Part shown: in pieces, positions 8,162-17,268 of the stretch
Layout: each line of letters opens with the position of its first letter
Numbering within the stretch: the stretch's first letter is position 1
Assembly (NCBI GenBank): GCA_028097405.1
Contig: JAOHEK010000029.1
Location: 1-34,066 of the forward strand
Source of the DNA: Paracoccaceae bacterium
GTDB lineage: Bacteria; Pseudomonadota; Alphaproteobacteria; Rhodobacterales; Rhodobacteraceae
DNA: 34,066 nucleotides
Direction: 5' to 3'
The notes under the pieces: generated by a model
Database searches by the model: none
Told to the model about the DNA's origin: nothing
The model's input: only the letters and a program-made list of their open reading frames with translations
Program-made: the position numbers and the translations under genes

Positions 8162-9574
8162 TCAGTTTAGGAAAAATTGTCGTTCGAAAACCATCCAGCT
8201 CCCGCGCTCAAATACGAGAGAATAGCCATGGGAAGTAAGGCTCGCCACTTCCGGAAAACGGCGTTTTAGGCGACCGGTGTTGGCTGAAGCTTCCGGATCA
8301 TTCTTGATGACGACAAAAGCGTGCTCAGGCCGCCCGCCAAGTACAACAGTTTCGAACTCCGGTGAACCGGCCACAATCAGGTTGTCGATGCCTCCCAGTG
8401 CCAAAACCAATTCGGGGTTTCGTTCAGCATCAAGCAACACACCAGCCTCACCTTTAAGAAAGGCCGCCACCTGGGAGACGTCGAAATCTTTGGGCAGATC
8501 ACCGCGGACAGCACTTAACCACCTATCATGATCAACTTGATCGCTTTTTACAATGAGAGCTCCGCCGATAACCCACGAGAATGCGAAGATTGCCACCACA
8601 ATAGGCCCACGCAACGACTTTGGTGCGCAAAGACATGCTGAAACCGGCGCAAGGATCAAAAGAGGGGCGGCGGTTTTCACTGGGTCGCCCAAGTATCCTA
8701 TATGGAAGTCTAAAATCATTCCGCCGGCGAACGTGCCCAAAGCAGCGAAAAGCGGAACGGTTTCTGACCACGATTTCCTCGAGACGATTACCAATAAAAG
8801 CGCGGCACTAGCGGCAGTCAGCATTGCGATCAGAACTGATGCGAGACTATTTTGGCGATCCGCTGAAATCTGCGTTGCAACCAGCGGGGTGTCAAAGATG
8901 ATACTAATCAAAAGCAAGGATCCCACCGCGCAGATCGCCGGAAAAACGACAGCAAGGATGGTGCCGAGTGGCGAAACCATTAGCATCCGTGGTGGGACGA
9001 CCAAAGCCAAAAAGGGGATTGATGCAAGGCATATCAAAAGCCCGTAGGTTGACGAGAGCCCCATGATCATAAGACCCAAACCGACTTTCATCATGTCTGG
9101 GGCGTTTCCTCGTTGTCGCAGTTGAGTCAATCCGGTTGCAAATATCCAAGCGCCTAAACAGAGGGTCGCTAATTCAGGTGTCTCGGAGATGGCAAAAAGG
9201 AACATCGGATTGAGAATGGTTAATGCAACCAGAAACACCGCCGTCAGGCGGGCGTAATCTGCCTCGTCCCGCAGTTTCTGATACGCAAGTGCTGCCAACA
9301 CCCCGCCACAAATTGCTGCAAAAAGGGTGGGAACGGGGATACTGTTCGCTCCTATCAGGCTATGCAATATCATCGAGGCAAGGAACGGAAGCGGCGGATA
9401 GAGTGCTTCCGAAGACCTAAAGCCTGGTGGACCATCCATTTGTAGGATGGCTTTACTCCAAAGCCGGACCGCGTTGTCTGAAAGAAAGCCGTTAAGCTCT
9501 AGCCAGCCTGCAATCGCCAATAGGACTGTCGTGCCAAAAAAACAAACTCCGTAAAACCTCGACGCCCCCGACAT
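8162..9574 (-). CDS. Polytopic membrane protein of the polysaccharide operon
   Basis: The product has 470 residues with about ten hydrophobic segments. The early loop after the first membrane segment contains LYPPLPF. The layout recalls GT39/ArnT-like glycosyltransferases or other membrane enzymes acting on lipid-linked sugars, but I see no decisive motif. A soluble-looking C-terminal part of about 100 residues follows the last membrane segment. Its ATG overlaps the TGA of the GT2 gene by one base (TGATG), so it is the last gene of a coupled operon. A role in modifying, elongating or exporting the polymer made by the GT2/BcsB-like pair is inference. Confidence is high for coding, low for function. 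Confidence 0.7.
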   Translation of the reverse strand: MSGASRFYGVCFFGTTVLLAIAGWLELNGFLSDNAVRLWSKAILQMDGPPGFRSSEALYPPLPFLASMILHSLIGANSIPVPTLFAAICGGVLAALAYQKLRDEADYARLTAVFLVALTILNPMFLFAISETPELATLCLGAWIFATGLTQLRQRGNAPDMMKVGLGLMIMGLSSTYGLLICLASIPFLALVVPPRMLMVSPLGTILAVVFPAICAVGSLLLISIIFDTPLVATQISADRQNSLASVLIAMLTAASAALLLVIVSRKSWSETVPLFAALGTFAGGMILDFHIGYLGDPVKTAAPLLILAPVSACLCAPKSLRGPIVVAIFAFSWVIGGALIVKSDQVDHDRWLSAVRGDLPKDFDVSQVAAFLKGEAGVLLDAERNPELVLALGGIDNLIVAGSPEFETVVLGGRPEHAFVVIKNDPEASANTGRLKRRFPEVASLTSHGYSLVFERGSWMVFERQFFLN

Positions 9575-11502
9575 CAGGCAGCTTCTGGCTGAACTGAGAT
9601 GGTCGCGTCTGCTACCTCGGCTGCGGTGTGTTTCGATAGACCATGCTGAGTTTTTTCCCAGTAGAAGGGGTTAAAGATCAGCTGGCTGAGGGCTTTGTAG
9701 GAAGCGATTGTCATCAACACCCAATACCCGATCACAGTCAAACCCCAAGGTGCCAGATCAGACCATCTTCTGCGCACGGGCGCGATCATCGTCAGGTAGG
9801 TCAGAAGTCCATTTCCAAGCAAAAGATTTGCCAGCGACAAATACAGGATGATCGGCGGGAAGTAGGCAAGGATCGCATCGGACCCAACCATCAACCAGAT
9901 CAGCGTTACAGACCAACTGATGGGGTTTAAAAGACCGGTCAGGAACGTTCCCCCGATGAATGCCACAAAGCCCAGAACACCTGCGGGCCCAATTGTCTGA
10001 TACAGATGGATTGGCCGGCGCGTGTGAACAAGAAAGGTCTGCATATAACCTTTCACCCAGCGAGAGCGCTGGCGGATCCAGTTTGGGATTGAAACATTTG
10101 CTTCTTCGAAGGTTGTCGATTCAATGACGCCAACACGATAGCCCTTCTGGGTCAGACGGATACCCAGATCGGCATCTTCTGTGACATTAAATGGGTCCCA
10201 TGCGTGAAGCTCTTTCAGCACGTCGAGGCGAAAGTGGTTTGAAGTGCCGCCCAGTGGAATCGGAATGCCCAACTTTTCCAGGCCGGGTAGCATCAAATCG
10301 AACCACAGCGAATAATCCAGCGTGAACATCCGCGTCAGCCAGTTTTCTCGCGCGTTATAATAGTTCAGGCGGCATTGAATGCAGGCCGTGTTCTCGGGTG
10401 ATGTTTTGAATGCAGCAATTACTTTTTTTAATTGATCTGGCTCGGGTTTGTCTTCTGCGTCGAAGATCACCAAAAAGTCGCCACGCGCGTAGTTCAGCGC
10501 ATAGTTGCAGGCCTTGGGCTTGGTCTGGGGATGGGATTCCGGCACGCGGATAATCTCAAATATCCCTTCCAGATTTAGCGCCTCGGCGGCTTCAATGGTT
10601 TCATTGTCAGTTTCTTCCAGCACGATTTTAATGTCGAGCTTGGCCAATGGATAATCCAGCTGGCGCAATGCGTTTGCCAGAATTGGTAACACTTCGGGTT
10701 CTTTGAACATTGGAACCAAAACAGTATAAACTGGCAGGTCAACATCTTGCAGGTTGTCGACTTCCAGCGAGATTGTCTCTGCTGATCGATCCTGTGCTTC
10801 GCCTCCAACCCAGACCAGAAAACCTTTGAACAAAAAGTTGCCGAGATACAGGATCGTCAAGGCTATGTTAACGGCAATCAAGGTGGAAATGGGTGCCAAA
10901 ATCAAACCAAACAAAAACACTGACGCAGCCAGATAGATAAGCACCACCTGGATTGGGGTGAATACTTGCTGTGCAGACATCTCGGGGTCAAGTTCAGCCA
11001 ACGCATAAACAGCGCGGTGGCTATGCGCATCTCGGAACTGCTTTTGCAAAACACGCGTAATGTGCGCCGGTGTGGTGACGACAAACCTAGTCTTTAGGCC
11101 ATAGGTCTTTTGGACATGCCGCCGGACCCTTGGGCCGGGTTGGGCCGTTGCCAATACTGTGACGTCGCCGTCCATCGCAATTGGGACAGTCTGAAAATGG
11201 GCCATCGCGCGCGAGTCGCCCGTGCTTTCCAGCAGTGCCGCATCAGGCGAGGTCGTGTTCAAGTCCACAAAATCCAACCTATGATGTGCTGCAAGCTCGC
11301 CGAAAAGTGCGTCTTGCGACATCCATTTTCTGGCCATGAGCACGTCGGTCAACGACACTCCCCAGTTTTTGCTAAGACGAATGACTTCGGAAGCCTGATC
11401 TTCAGTCAGATGTCCGCGCGCCACCAAGACCTTTGCGAACTGGGTTCGATCGCGCTCTACAAATGACGCAACATTATCCTGTAACTCCAAAGGAACGCTC
11501 AT
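9574..11502 (-). CDS. GT2 polysaccharide synthase with MshEN-like N-terminal domain
   Basis: With the start at ATG 11502 the product has 642 residues; a longer frame to 11595 would run far into the preceding gene. Residues 1-165 resemble the MshEN (GSPII_E_N) fold, which in other proteins binds cyclic di-GMP. Two membrane segments follow (about 182-229), then a processive GT2 domain from about 258 with acidic residues at 348 and 351, TED at 441-443 and QRSRW at 478-482. Further membrane segments lie from about 500. These are the hallmarks of cellulose-synthase-like enzymes, and the layout recalls XagB-type proteins. The start overlaps the stop of the BcsB-like gene by one base (TAATG). No PilZ domain is present. 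The polymer is unknown. Confidence 0.88.
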   Translation of the reverse strand: MSVPLELQDNVASFVERDRTQFAKVLVARGHLTEDQASEVIRLSKNWGVSLTDVLMARKWMSQDALFGELAAHHRLDFVDLNTTSPDAALLESTGDSRAMAHFQTVPIAMDGDVTVLATAQPGPRVRRHVQKTYGLKTRFVVTTPAHITRVLQKQFRDAHSHRAVYALAELDPEMSAQQVFTPIQVVLIYLAASVFLFGLILAPISTLIAVNIALTILYLGNFLFKGFLVWVGGEAQDRSAETISLEVDNLQDVDLPVYTVLVPMFKEPEVLPILANALRQLDYPLAKLDIKIVLEETDNETIEAAEALNLEGIFEIIRVPESHPQTKPKACNYALNYARGDFLVIFDAEDKPEPDQLKKVIAAFKTSPENTACIQCRLNYYNARENWLTRMFTLDYSLWFDLMLPGLEKLGIPIPLGGTSNHFRLDVLKELHAWDPFNVTEDADLGIRLTQKGYRVGVIESTTFEEANVSIPNWIRQRSRWVKGYMQTFLVHTRRPIHLYQTIGPAGVLGFVAFIGGTFLTGLLNPISWSVTLIWLMVGSDAILAYFPPIILYLSLANLLLGNGLLTYLTMIAPVRRRWSDLAPWGLTVIGYWVLMTIASYKALSQLIFNPFYWEKTQHGLSKHTAAEVADATISVQPEAA

Positions 11503-13454
11503 TAGTCCGAGCCAACCTGTTTCGAAGCGTAGATCGACCGAAGGATGCGGAGCACAAGCAGTGTGACGACCAGCCAGATGCCCACAATGATCCAAGGACG
11601 ATAGCGCTCGACAGTCTTCCAGAGATGTTGTCTTTCCGGGTACTCGATCCGGACAAGACTTCCATGGGCCGTTGAGGTTGCTAAGACTATGCCGCTTTGA
11701 TCCATCAAGGCCACGTCACCGCGATCCAAAACAAGCGGTCGCGCCTTTGAGAGCACAGGAGCCTCACCCTGCCCCAAACGAAGCCATAGTCCACTACGTG
11801 TACCAATGGTCACGATTTGCGCCATTGCAAACTGATCAAGTTCGCCACCATTGAAGATCACTTCGTCACGACCATTTCGTAACTCTACAACGCCAGCGTC
11901 AAAGCGCAGTCGCGGGTCGCTTCCCAGTGGGGGACGATCCGAAACATAGATGAATGGCACTGTGCTAGTTTCGCTCAGCGATGTGACCGGTATAAGGTCC
12001 GCACTTGCCGGAATGACACTTGCAAGCGCTGGCGTGATCCGATTCAGAAACGCAGCGGGCGCTGTTTGCTGCAAGGTGGATTCCACCATGATGTCGACGT
12101 TACCCTGCATGTTTTGACGCAAAGTATAGAAATCCAAAACTTCACCCGATTGCGACAGCAAGTTGATTGCGCTGCCCGGCAATACCTGCGCGGGGAAGGA
12201 CTGCGGAGCAAGTTCGCACGCGTCACCAGTATGACGACGTAAGACCTGAACACGCATAATGTTGTCGCGTGCCTCTAATCCTTTTGGGATGTCGAACTCC
12301 ATCCAAGTTGGTGAACTATCTGGCACGCCAGCACTTCCCAAAATCGTACCGTTCAGGAAGGCAACAACAGTGGCTTCGCCTGCGTCTTCAGACGAACTCT
12401 GCGCGGCAGCGACCAAAAGCGATACCGACCCTGGCCGCATACCTTGCGGAAGCTGGTCGATGTCAAATGCAAAATCGAAGGTTGATGTACCTGACGAAGA
12501 CTGCATGCCCAGATCAAAGCCTAATTGATCGAAACCGACCGCTGTCTCGTTTGTTTCAAATGCAGTGAAACCATCGCTTGAAAGTGCTTCTACCGTGGAC
12601 AAGCCAGCCAGCGTTTTCTCATTTAATAGATCGAACGCCTGCTGCGCATCCGCCCCAGAGATCGTCAGAAGCGGCCACCCTTCGCGCTTGTCGGCTTCAA
12701 GCAGTGATGCGAATCCAGTGGCAGTATCGCTCGCGGTGATTGAAATTTGCGCTTCCGTCCAGTCGAAGCCAGTATTCGCAGACGCACCCCCAAAGGCAAC
12801 CTGACCGGATTCAGCATCATAAAGGGACGCCGCTTTTAGCGCCGCAGTCAGAACGGTAGGCGACAGCGGCCCTTCTGGTATCGTCACGCGTGTCGTGGTT
12901 GGCTGAAGCCGCGCTATCGTATCGGCCGTGTTCAAATCGTTTGGATTTAGCCCCAACACCAGCATACTGTCTTCGCGAAAGGCAAGAAAATCGCCGGAGA
13001 CACGTTCATCCAGACACATCAATTCACTGGAACCACCGGAATACTCTAAAGTGATCCGCACAAAGCCACCGGCACTCTGCGAGACATCAACGGGGATTTC
13101 AATTTGGCCCATAGATGGCAACTGAGCGAGATTGATCGCTTTCACTATGCGGTCATCGGCCCATATTCGAACATATCGCTCATCGTCCACTGTCGAGCCA
13201 GAGCTGTAATTCAAAATCAGTTGCGCCGACAAAAGCCCTTCGCGTTCCGGAACGGGAAAGTACAGGTCTTCACGGCCAAAAAAACTTGTAAACGTCACGC
13301 CACGGCGATAGCCAAGTTCGTCCAGCGTTATCTGTCGGAAAATCTTTTCTTCCTCGACAGCTGGCACATTTTGCAGGACCACTGGCGTTTGAGCAAGCAC
13401 CGGCTGACTTAACCCGGCCAACACTCCAATTAAACAAATCTTGCCAATTCTCAT
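11502..13454 (-). CDS. BcsB-like periplasmic polysaccharide synthase subunit
   Basis: The product has 650 residues from ATG 13454, preceded by GGCGGAG at good spacing; a GTG three codons upstream overlaps that site. It has a signal peptide (about 1-22, ending in VLAQ), a long periplasmic beta-rich region and one C-terminal membrane anchor (about 620-640) followed by a short basic tail. This is the architecture of BcsB, which binds the growing chain and holds the synthase partner. The gene directly precedes the GT2 synthase with a one-base overlap. No bcsC, bcsZ or PilZ gene is in the window, so this is not a standard cellulose operon. Confidence 0.85.
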   Translation of the reverse strand: MRIGKICLIGVLAGLSQPVLAQTPVVLQNVPAVEEEKIFRQITLDELGYRRGVTFTSFFGREDLYFPVPEREGLLSAQLILNYSSGSTVDDERYVRIWADDRIVKAINLAQLPSMGQIEIPVDVSQSAGGFVRITLEYSGGSSELMCLDERVSGDFLAFREDSMLVLGLNPNDLNTADTIARLQPTTTRVTIPEGPLSPTVLTAALKAASLYDAESGQVAFGGASANTGFDWTEAQISITASDTATGFASLLEADKREGWPLLTISGADAQQAFDLLNEKTLAGLSTVEALSSDGFTAFETNETAVGFDQLGFDLGMQSSSGTSTFDFAFDIDQLPQGMRPGSVSLLVAAAQSSSEDAGEATVVAFLNGTILGSAGVPDSSPTWMEFDIPKGLEARDNIMRVQVLRRHTGDACELAPQSFPAQVLPGSAINLLSQSGEVLDFYTLRQNMQGNVDIMVESTLQQTAPAAFLNRITPALASVIPASADLIPVTSLSETSTVPFIYVSDRPPLGSDPRLRFDAGVVELRNGRDEVIFNGGELDQFAMAQIVTIGTRSGLWLRLGQGEAPVLSKARPLVLDRGDVALMDQSGIVLATSTAHGSLVRIEYPERQHLWKTVERYRPWIIVGIWLVVTLLVLRILRSIYASKQVGSD

Positions 13455-13477
13455 TGTATGCACTCCGCCGAGTTGTA

Positions 13478-13903
13478 TTACCGTGCTGCCATCGCTTGAT
13501 GGGCCAGTTGGTTCTCCACGCGCCCAAAATCATCTTCGAACCGTTCAATGTCGTCTTCTTCGAGGTAGCAACCAGTCTGGACCTCTACCAATTCCAATGG
13601 GACCATTCCGGGGTTACTAAGTCGGTGCATTTCGCCCAGCGGGATGAAAGTGGACTCATTCTCACTGAGCATGCGGACGTCAGATCCAATCGTGACCTCC
13701 GCTGTACCGCTAACCACGGTCCAGTGCTCTGACCGGTGAAAGTGCCGTTGCAAGGACAACCGAGCACCGCACTCTACAAAGATCCGCTTAACGCGAAAAC
13801 GCTTGCCTAAATCTACAGTCTGGTACCAGCCCCATGGGCGCTCACAACGCAGGTTGACCGCTTCACCACTAAGGGTGGTCGGATAAATTTCCATCTTGGA
13901 CAT
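13478..13903 (-). CDS. Cupin, mannose-6-phosphate isomerase type II-like
   Basis: The product has 141 residues from ATG 13903, preceded by an AAGGAA ribosome binding site; an open frame to 13975 lacks one. It is a single cupin with the hallmark of the C-terminal isomerase domain of ManC/XanB-type proteins: CERPWGWY early and a metal-binding stretch LSLQRHFHRSEHWTVVSG. Type II enzymes interconvert fructose-6-phosphate and mannose-6-phosphate, feeding GDP-mannose synthesis. Here the nucleotidyltransferase half is absent. As the first gene of the polysaccharide operon, 24 bases before the BcsB-like start, it may supply a sugar precursor or act as a sugar-binding regulator. Confidence 0.88.
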   Translation of the reverse strand: MSKMEIYPTTLSGEAVNLRCERPWGWYQTVDLGKRFRVKRIFVECGARLSLQRHFHRSEHWTVVSGTAEVTIGSDVRMLSENESTFIPLGEMHRLSNPGMVPLELVEVQTGCYLEEDDIERFEDDFGRVENQLAHQAMAAR

Positions 13904-14160
13904 AGGCAGCGTTTCCTTTTCACAATAACAAACAGAACTCGTTAAAAAGCGCTCGGTATTGTTAAGGAATGACATACGAATGTGGCGTCATTAGGCATGC
14001 AGAAGGGGGGAACTTTCTCACAACCTCGTCAAAAAGGTGCGGTGAGTTGCTGCGTTTCCGCCGTTTGCGGCGAGATCATGTCAACTTTCCGGAAAAGTTT
14101 TGTAGGGATCAATGCATGTCCGTCTGAAGTCTCCCTAGTTTTCTAGGACAACACGATACC
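13904..14160 (-). promoter_or_regulatory. Upstream region of polysaccharide operon with three dyads
   Basis: This noncoding stretch contains three inverted repeats in about 90 bases: CGCCG-TTTG-CGGCG at 14059-14072, the near-palindrome AACTTTCCGGAAAAGTT at 14083-14099, and CCTAG-TTTT-CTAGG at 14134-14147. They lie 155-245 bases upstream of the first start codon, suitable for regulator binding. No clear -35/-10 pair could be fixed. Confidence 0.35.
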
Positions 14161-14161
14161 C

Positions 14162-15456
14162 TTGTGTTCGCAGCGCACAGTTTCAAAACCGCTAAATCTG
14201 CGAAACGTTCGCGTGTCTCCAAACGTTTGCCCAGTAAACCCTGAGGCAAGCAAGACGCCCAATACGAGCGGTAACGCCTGCTGTTGCCGTCTTTCGCGCG
14301 AATGTCTTGGGGGGGCGCAACAGAGTGGACCTTGCGAGGTTGAGAATGAACATCACGACGTGCTCAAGAAAGGCACGAGCGAGAGGATCCAAGAAGGCAG
14401 ACTTAGAAACACATCAACTTAAAGAGCAGCAGTCCTCCGACGGTTTCAGTCGAACTTCTTTGACATGAATGGCTGCTTTGCCTAACTGACTTGGCACTAT
14501 TTGCTCCCGCAGCGAAGGTCAGCTTTCCGCACATAGTATCGAATGCTGCGCTCGAACTTAAGGCCCGCAGTGGGCTCCTTGCAGTCATCTGACTCTTTTG
14601 GTCGGATGACCGCTTCACGCCAAACGACGGACTTGTGGATGGCCGATTCCAAACACCGTCACGAAGTGATTCAAGAGCGGTAGGAGGTTTGTCCATGGCA
14701 CATCTTTACTGGCTCGACCAAGAGCACCTGAAACGCATACAACACTTGTTCCCGAAGCCGTCGCCGTAGAAGTTCAGACGTACTGAAGACGTTTCTCATC
14801 TGGCCGTGACAAACAATGACGGCAATCGCATGTGTTTCGCCCTCCCCCCTCCGCTCAATCTTGGGAGTGGACGGTCTGCCAGACCCGTCCCCCTGTACCA
14901 TGCGCGATATCTCCTCGGAAAAAGGGGGGTGGGGGTCATTTCAGGCAAATCACCGACCAAGAGAGGTATTTTTTGTGGTATTATTTTCCTGGCTTAATTT
15001 ATTTTACAATTAAATCTTATACTTGATGCCTTTATTATGCGGACCTTGGCTCCACCACTTTACAACACCATCTCATTGAAAATAATTGATTTTTCTATGC
15101 CTATAGATATTTTCCCAACATAATTGCACTGCATCAGGTCACTTCCGATGTCGCCACCATTGCGTCGGTTCCAGACCTTGACAGAATCGCCCATCACCAG
15201 AATGTAGCCGCCTAATCTCGATGACACGGGTGAACAAGCTACGACAACCAAACAATCGCTAAGCTAAAATAATGCGCAATTCTATAATCCGTCTGTCGGC
15301 CTCGGTCGAGGCGCCGGCTTCCGTGTCGTCAATATCGAATTTGTTCTGCGATCCTTCAAACGCTCTGGGGAACCAGCCTTCTTATCCGGGTGATAAAAGC
15401 GCTTGTTGTCGTTGAATCAATTCCAATTTGTCGACAGCAACTCTGTAGACACTCTG
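14162..15456. other. Long gene-poor region with decayed sequence
   Basis: About 1.3 kb with no gene I can support. Open frames are short, lack ribosome binding sites and have no family features. It holds an IS5-type transposase stub (listed separately) and an AT-rich patch at about 14960-15130 quite unlike the surroundings. A frame near 15290-15400 ends in GRGAGFRVV, which vaguely recalls the end of a formylglycine-generating-type domain. The whole looks like a graveyard of mobile DNA. Confidence 0.5.
14695..14769 (+). pseudogene. IS5-family transposase N-terminal remnant
   Basis: After an AGGAGG ribosome binding site, 24 codons read MAHLYWLDQEHLKRIQ and on to a Pro-rich end, matching the usual beginning of IS5/IS427-type transposases. 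A TAG then ends the frame and the following bases no longer match. About 60 bases upstream also look like the family left end. It is a stub left by deletion. Confidence 0.55.
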
Positions 15457-16146
15457 CTATACGTCCGTGAAAGTGGCAGTTGCCAAAATCTCACCCGTGG
15501 GCACGCCCGTTGGTGAACCGCCCGGCGGCTCGTCTGAAATTGCGATTGTTCCCGTGCGCACGCCGGGTGCAATGTCATCCGGGACGCGGATACGAGTTGT
15601 CCCTTCGGCCTCTAGCACACCAAGTGACACGGGTGTGCTTGAACCCAACGCAATAAGCCAGAGCTCAAACACACGGCCTTCCGAGGGTGCGCCGACTAAG
15701 CGGTCTATGATGATCTCATGGGTGGCCGGGATGACACCGGCCGTTAGGACAAGCGCGCCATCAGATGAAGCAAGCTCGGCCTGAAAGCTTGGGGAAAGAT
15801 CGCCGGGGCTGCGTAAAATCGGACCAAGCAGGACGAACGCGATCAACGCTGCTACGCCCAAAGCACCCAAACCGGCAAGCCATTGCCAACGTCCTTTGGG
15901 TGCGCGCGCAGTATCTGGAGCAATGACGTTCATGATCTTCGCTTTGAGGTGCGCTGGTGGGCGAACTGGAGCAACCTCGTCGGCAACAGACGCAAAGCTT
16001 TTTTCCCAATCTCGCACCAGTTCATTCAACCGGGCATCTTCACGTAACCGGTCTTCAAACGCCCTGTGCTCGTCAACGTCCAACAGACGCAGAACGTATT
16101 CTGCCGCCAGCGCATTGTCGTCATTTGGATCGTCGGTACCAGTCAT
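15457..16146 (-). CDS. RskA-like anti-sigma factor
   Basis: The product has 229 residues from ATG 16146, whose ATGA overlaps the sigma-factor stop; a longer frame to 16191 is less likely. The N-terminal 85 residues are helical and begin with the AAEYVLRLLD type of anti-sigma domain. One membrane segment follows at about 90-112, then a periplasmic RskA-like C-terminal domain (FELWLIALG, then a GTIAISDEPPGG-type ending). There is no HxxxCxxC zinc motif, so it is not a ZAS/ChrR-type protein. RskA proteins hold their ECF sigma factor at the membrane and release it after proteolysis. The pair is translationally coupled. Confidence 0.9.
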   Translation of the reverse strand: MTGTDDPNDDNALAAEYVLRLLDVDEHRAFEDRLREDARLNELVRDWEKSFASVADEVAPVRPPAHLKAKIMNVIAPDTARAPKGRWQWLAGLGALGVAALIAFVLLGPILRSPGDLSPSFQAELASSDGALVLTAGVIPATHEIIIDRLVGAPSEGRVFELWLIALGSSTPVSLGVLEAEGTTRIRVPDDIAPGVRTGTIAISDEPPGGSPTGVPTGEILATATFTDV

Positions 16147-16685
16147 CGGGTCAAGCAATCCCTCAGCTTCAACAAACTGCGTCGCAACCAAGTGCGCATC
16201 GTATTCAACGGCACTTTGTGGCTGTCCGCGAGAGTCTTGTAGGTCTCCCCTTCAAGATAGACTCGTCGCACAGCAGCAGCGTGTTCAGGTTCAAGTTCGC
16301 GCATGCAAGAATCAATTTTTGCATTCTCAGAATTGGCAATAGCCGCGTCTTCTGGGCCTGGCTTGTCATCTGCCAGATCAACGGCAACGTCGATTGTCTT
16401 TGTCGGAGTTTTGCGCGCCCTCAACCGGTCGATTGCAAGATTGCGGGCAACGGTTATCAGCCAGGTCATGGGGCTGTGGCCTGTAACGGTATAACTGTCT
16501 GCTCTTTGCCAAACCCTGATGTAGACTTCCTGCAAGACCTCTTCGGCTTCGCTGCGGTTGTTTAAGACACGGAGGCAAACACCGAGAAGCTTCGCACTGG
16601 TCGCATCGTATAGTGCCGAAAACGCAGAACGATCGTGCAAAGCAGTTTGCACGATCATTTTCTCTATATCGGCGGGTGTTGTCAT
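16143..16685 (-). CDS. ECF RNA polymerase sigma factor (SigK-like)
   Basis: The product has 180 residues from ATG 16685; another ATG seven codons upstream at 16706 cannot be excluded and neither has a strong ribosome binding site. Region 2 is clear (AEEVLQEVYIRVWQRA, then WLITVARNLAIDRLR), as is region 4 (LEPEHAAAVRRVYLEG, then NTMRTWLRRSLLKLR). It pairs with the overlapping RskA-like gene. The nearby DUF7282, VPLPA-CTERM and fasciclin genes share a TGAAAC-N17-CGTG promoter and are its probable targets. Its own upstream region lacks that motif, so it may be read from a housekeeping promoter (TTGACA about 60 bases upstream). Confidence 0.93.
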   Translation of the reverse strand: MTTPADIEKMIVQTALHDRSAFSALYDATSAKLLGVCLRVLNNRSEAEEVLQEVYIRVWQRADSYTVTGHSPMTWLITVARNLAIDRLRARKTPTKTIDVAVDLADDKPGPEDAAIANSENAKIDSCMRELEPEHAAAVRRVYLEGETYKTLADSHKVPLNTMRTWLRRSLLKLRDCLTR

Positions 16686-16743
16686 ATCTCGGCAGCGTCC
16701 ATCCAAATTACGCTAAACTCTTATCTGGTCATGTCAAATAACA

Positions 16744-16782
16744 GTGCCCACGTCCCAAGGGGATGACATGAGACGTGGGCAC
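16744..16782 (-). terminator. Strong hairpin after the DUF7282 gene
   Basis: An 11-bp perfect stem (GTGCCCACGTC with GACGTGGGCAC) and a 17-base loop lie between the DUF7282 stop and the sigma-factor start. On the minus strand it is followed by TGTTATTT, a weak T-run. It likely separates the two transcription units. Confidence 0.65.
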
Positions 16783-16806
16783 CTTAGAAGACGGTCAGCC
16801 AAGCAC

Positions 16807-17220
16807 TTATTTAGCAGTGATGACACTCATAACAAGTTTATCGTCAATCCGAATCGGACCATCTTCTTTCGCACCGAGGGTGTACTCGAATACACCTTTT
16901 GCCACGCCACCTGTTTCAGCGTGAACCATAAGCATCAGCATCTCGCCGGGGGCGACATCTTCAGTCAAAATGGCTGCCACATCAAGGTTTTCACCTTCGC
17001 GAAGCGGAGCATATGCAACGACAGGACCGGGCTTCATGTCAGCGTCAGTGCGATGAACAACCATCCAGCCATTTTCACCAGCAACAACTTTTTCAGCGCT
17101 CACAATACCATTCGCAACCGATTGATCAGCAGTCATGACCATTGGTGCTGCAGCGTGTCCGTCGGCAAATGCAGCCGATGCTGACAGTGTTGCAAATAAC
17201 GCGATAGCAGTCGTTTTCAT
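16807..17220 (-). CDS. Exported DUF7282-type protein
   Basis: The product has 137 residues. A signal peptide (about 1-19, ending AAFADG) is followed by one domain with ADQSVANGIVSAEKVV, GWMVVHRTD and PGPVVAYAPLREGENLDV, the pattern of DUF7282 proteins, best known from haloarchaeal surface proteins and also found in marine bacteria. Function is unknown; it is probably periplasmic or surface exposed. A ribosome binding site AGGAG lies just upstream. An ECF-type promoter ends 49 bases before the start codon, which ties it to the sigma factor encoded next. Confidence 0.85.
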   Translation of the reverse strand: MKTTAIALFATLSASAAFADGHAAAPMVMTADQSVANGIVSAEKVVAGENGWMVVHRTDADMKPGPVVAYAPLREGENLDVAAILTEDVAPGEMLMLMVHAETGGVAKGVFEYTLGAKEDGPIRIDDKLVMSVITAK

Positions 17221-17268
17221 ATCTTTCTCCTGTTGTTCCAGAGCAAAATTTAGCTCTCAGATAAAAGA

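Noticed and set aside
15060-15251. 63-codon minus-strand frame with a GGYILVMGDSVKVWNRRNGG stretch
   Set aside because: It looks slightly protein-like but lacks a ribosome binding site, start context and recognisable family; it may be a decayed fragment.
16143-16191. Longer start for the anti-sigma factor at 16191
   Set aside because: The ATGA overlap at 16143-16146 is the usual coupling geometry, and the extra 15 residues do not look like the family start.
16912-16940. GTTTCA-like box inside the DUF7282 gene as a fourth ECF promoter
   Set aside because: The -10 position at 17 bases reads ACAC instead of CACG and it lies within a coding region.
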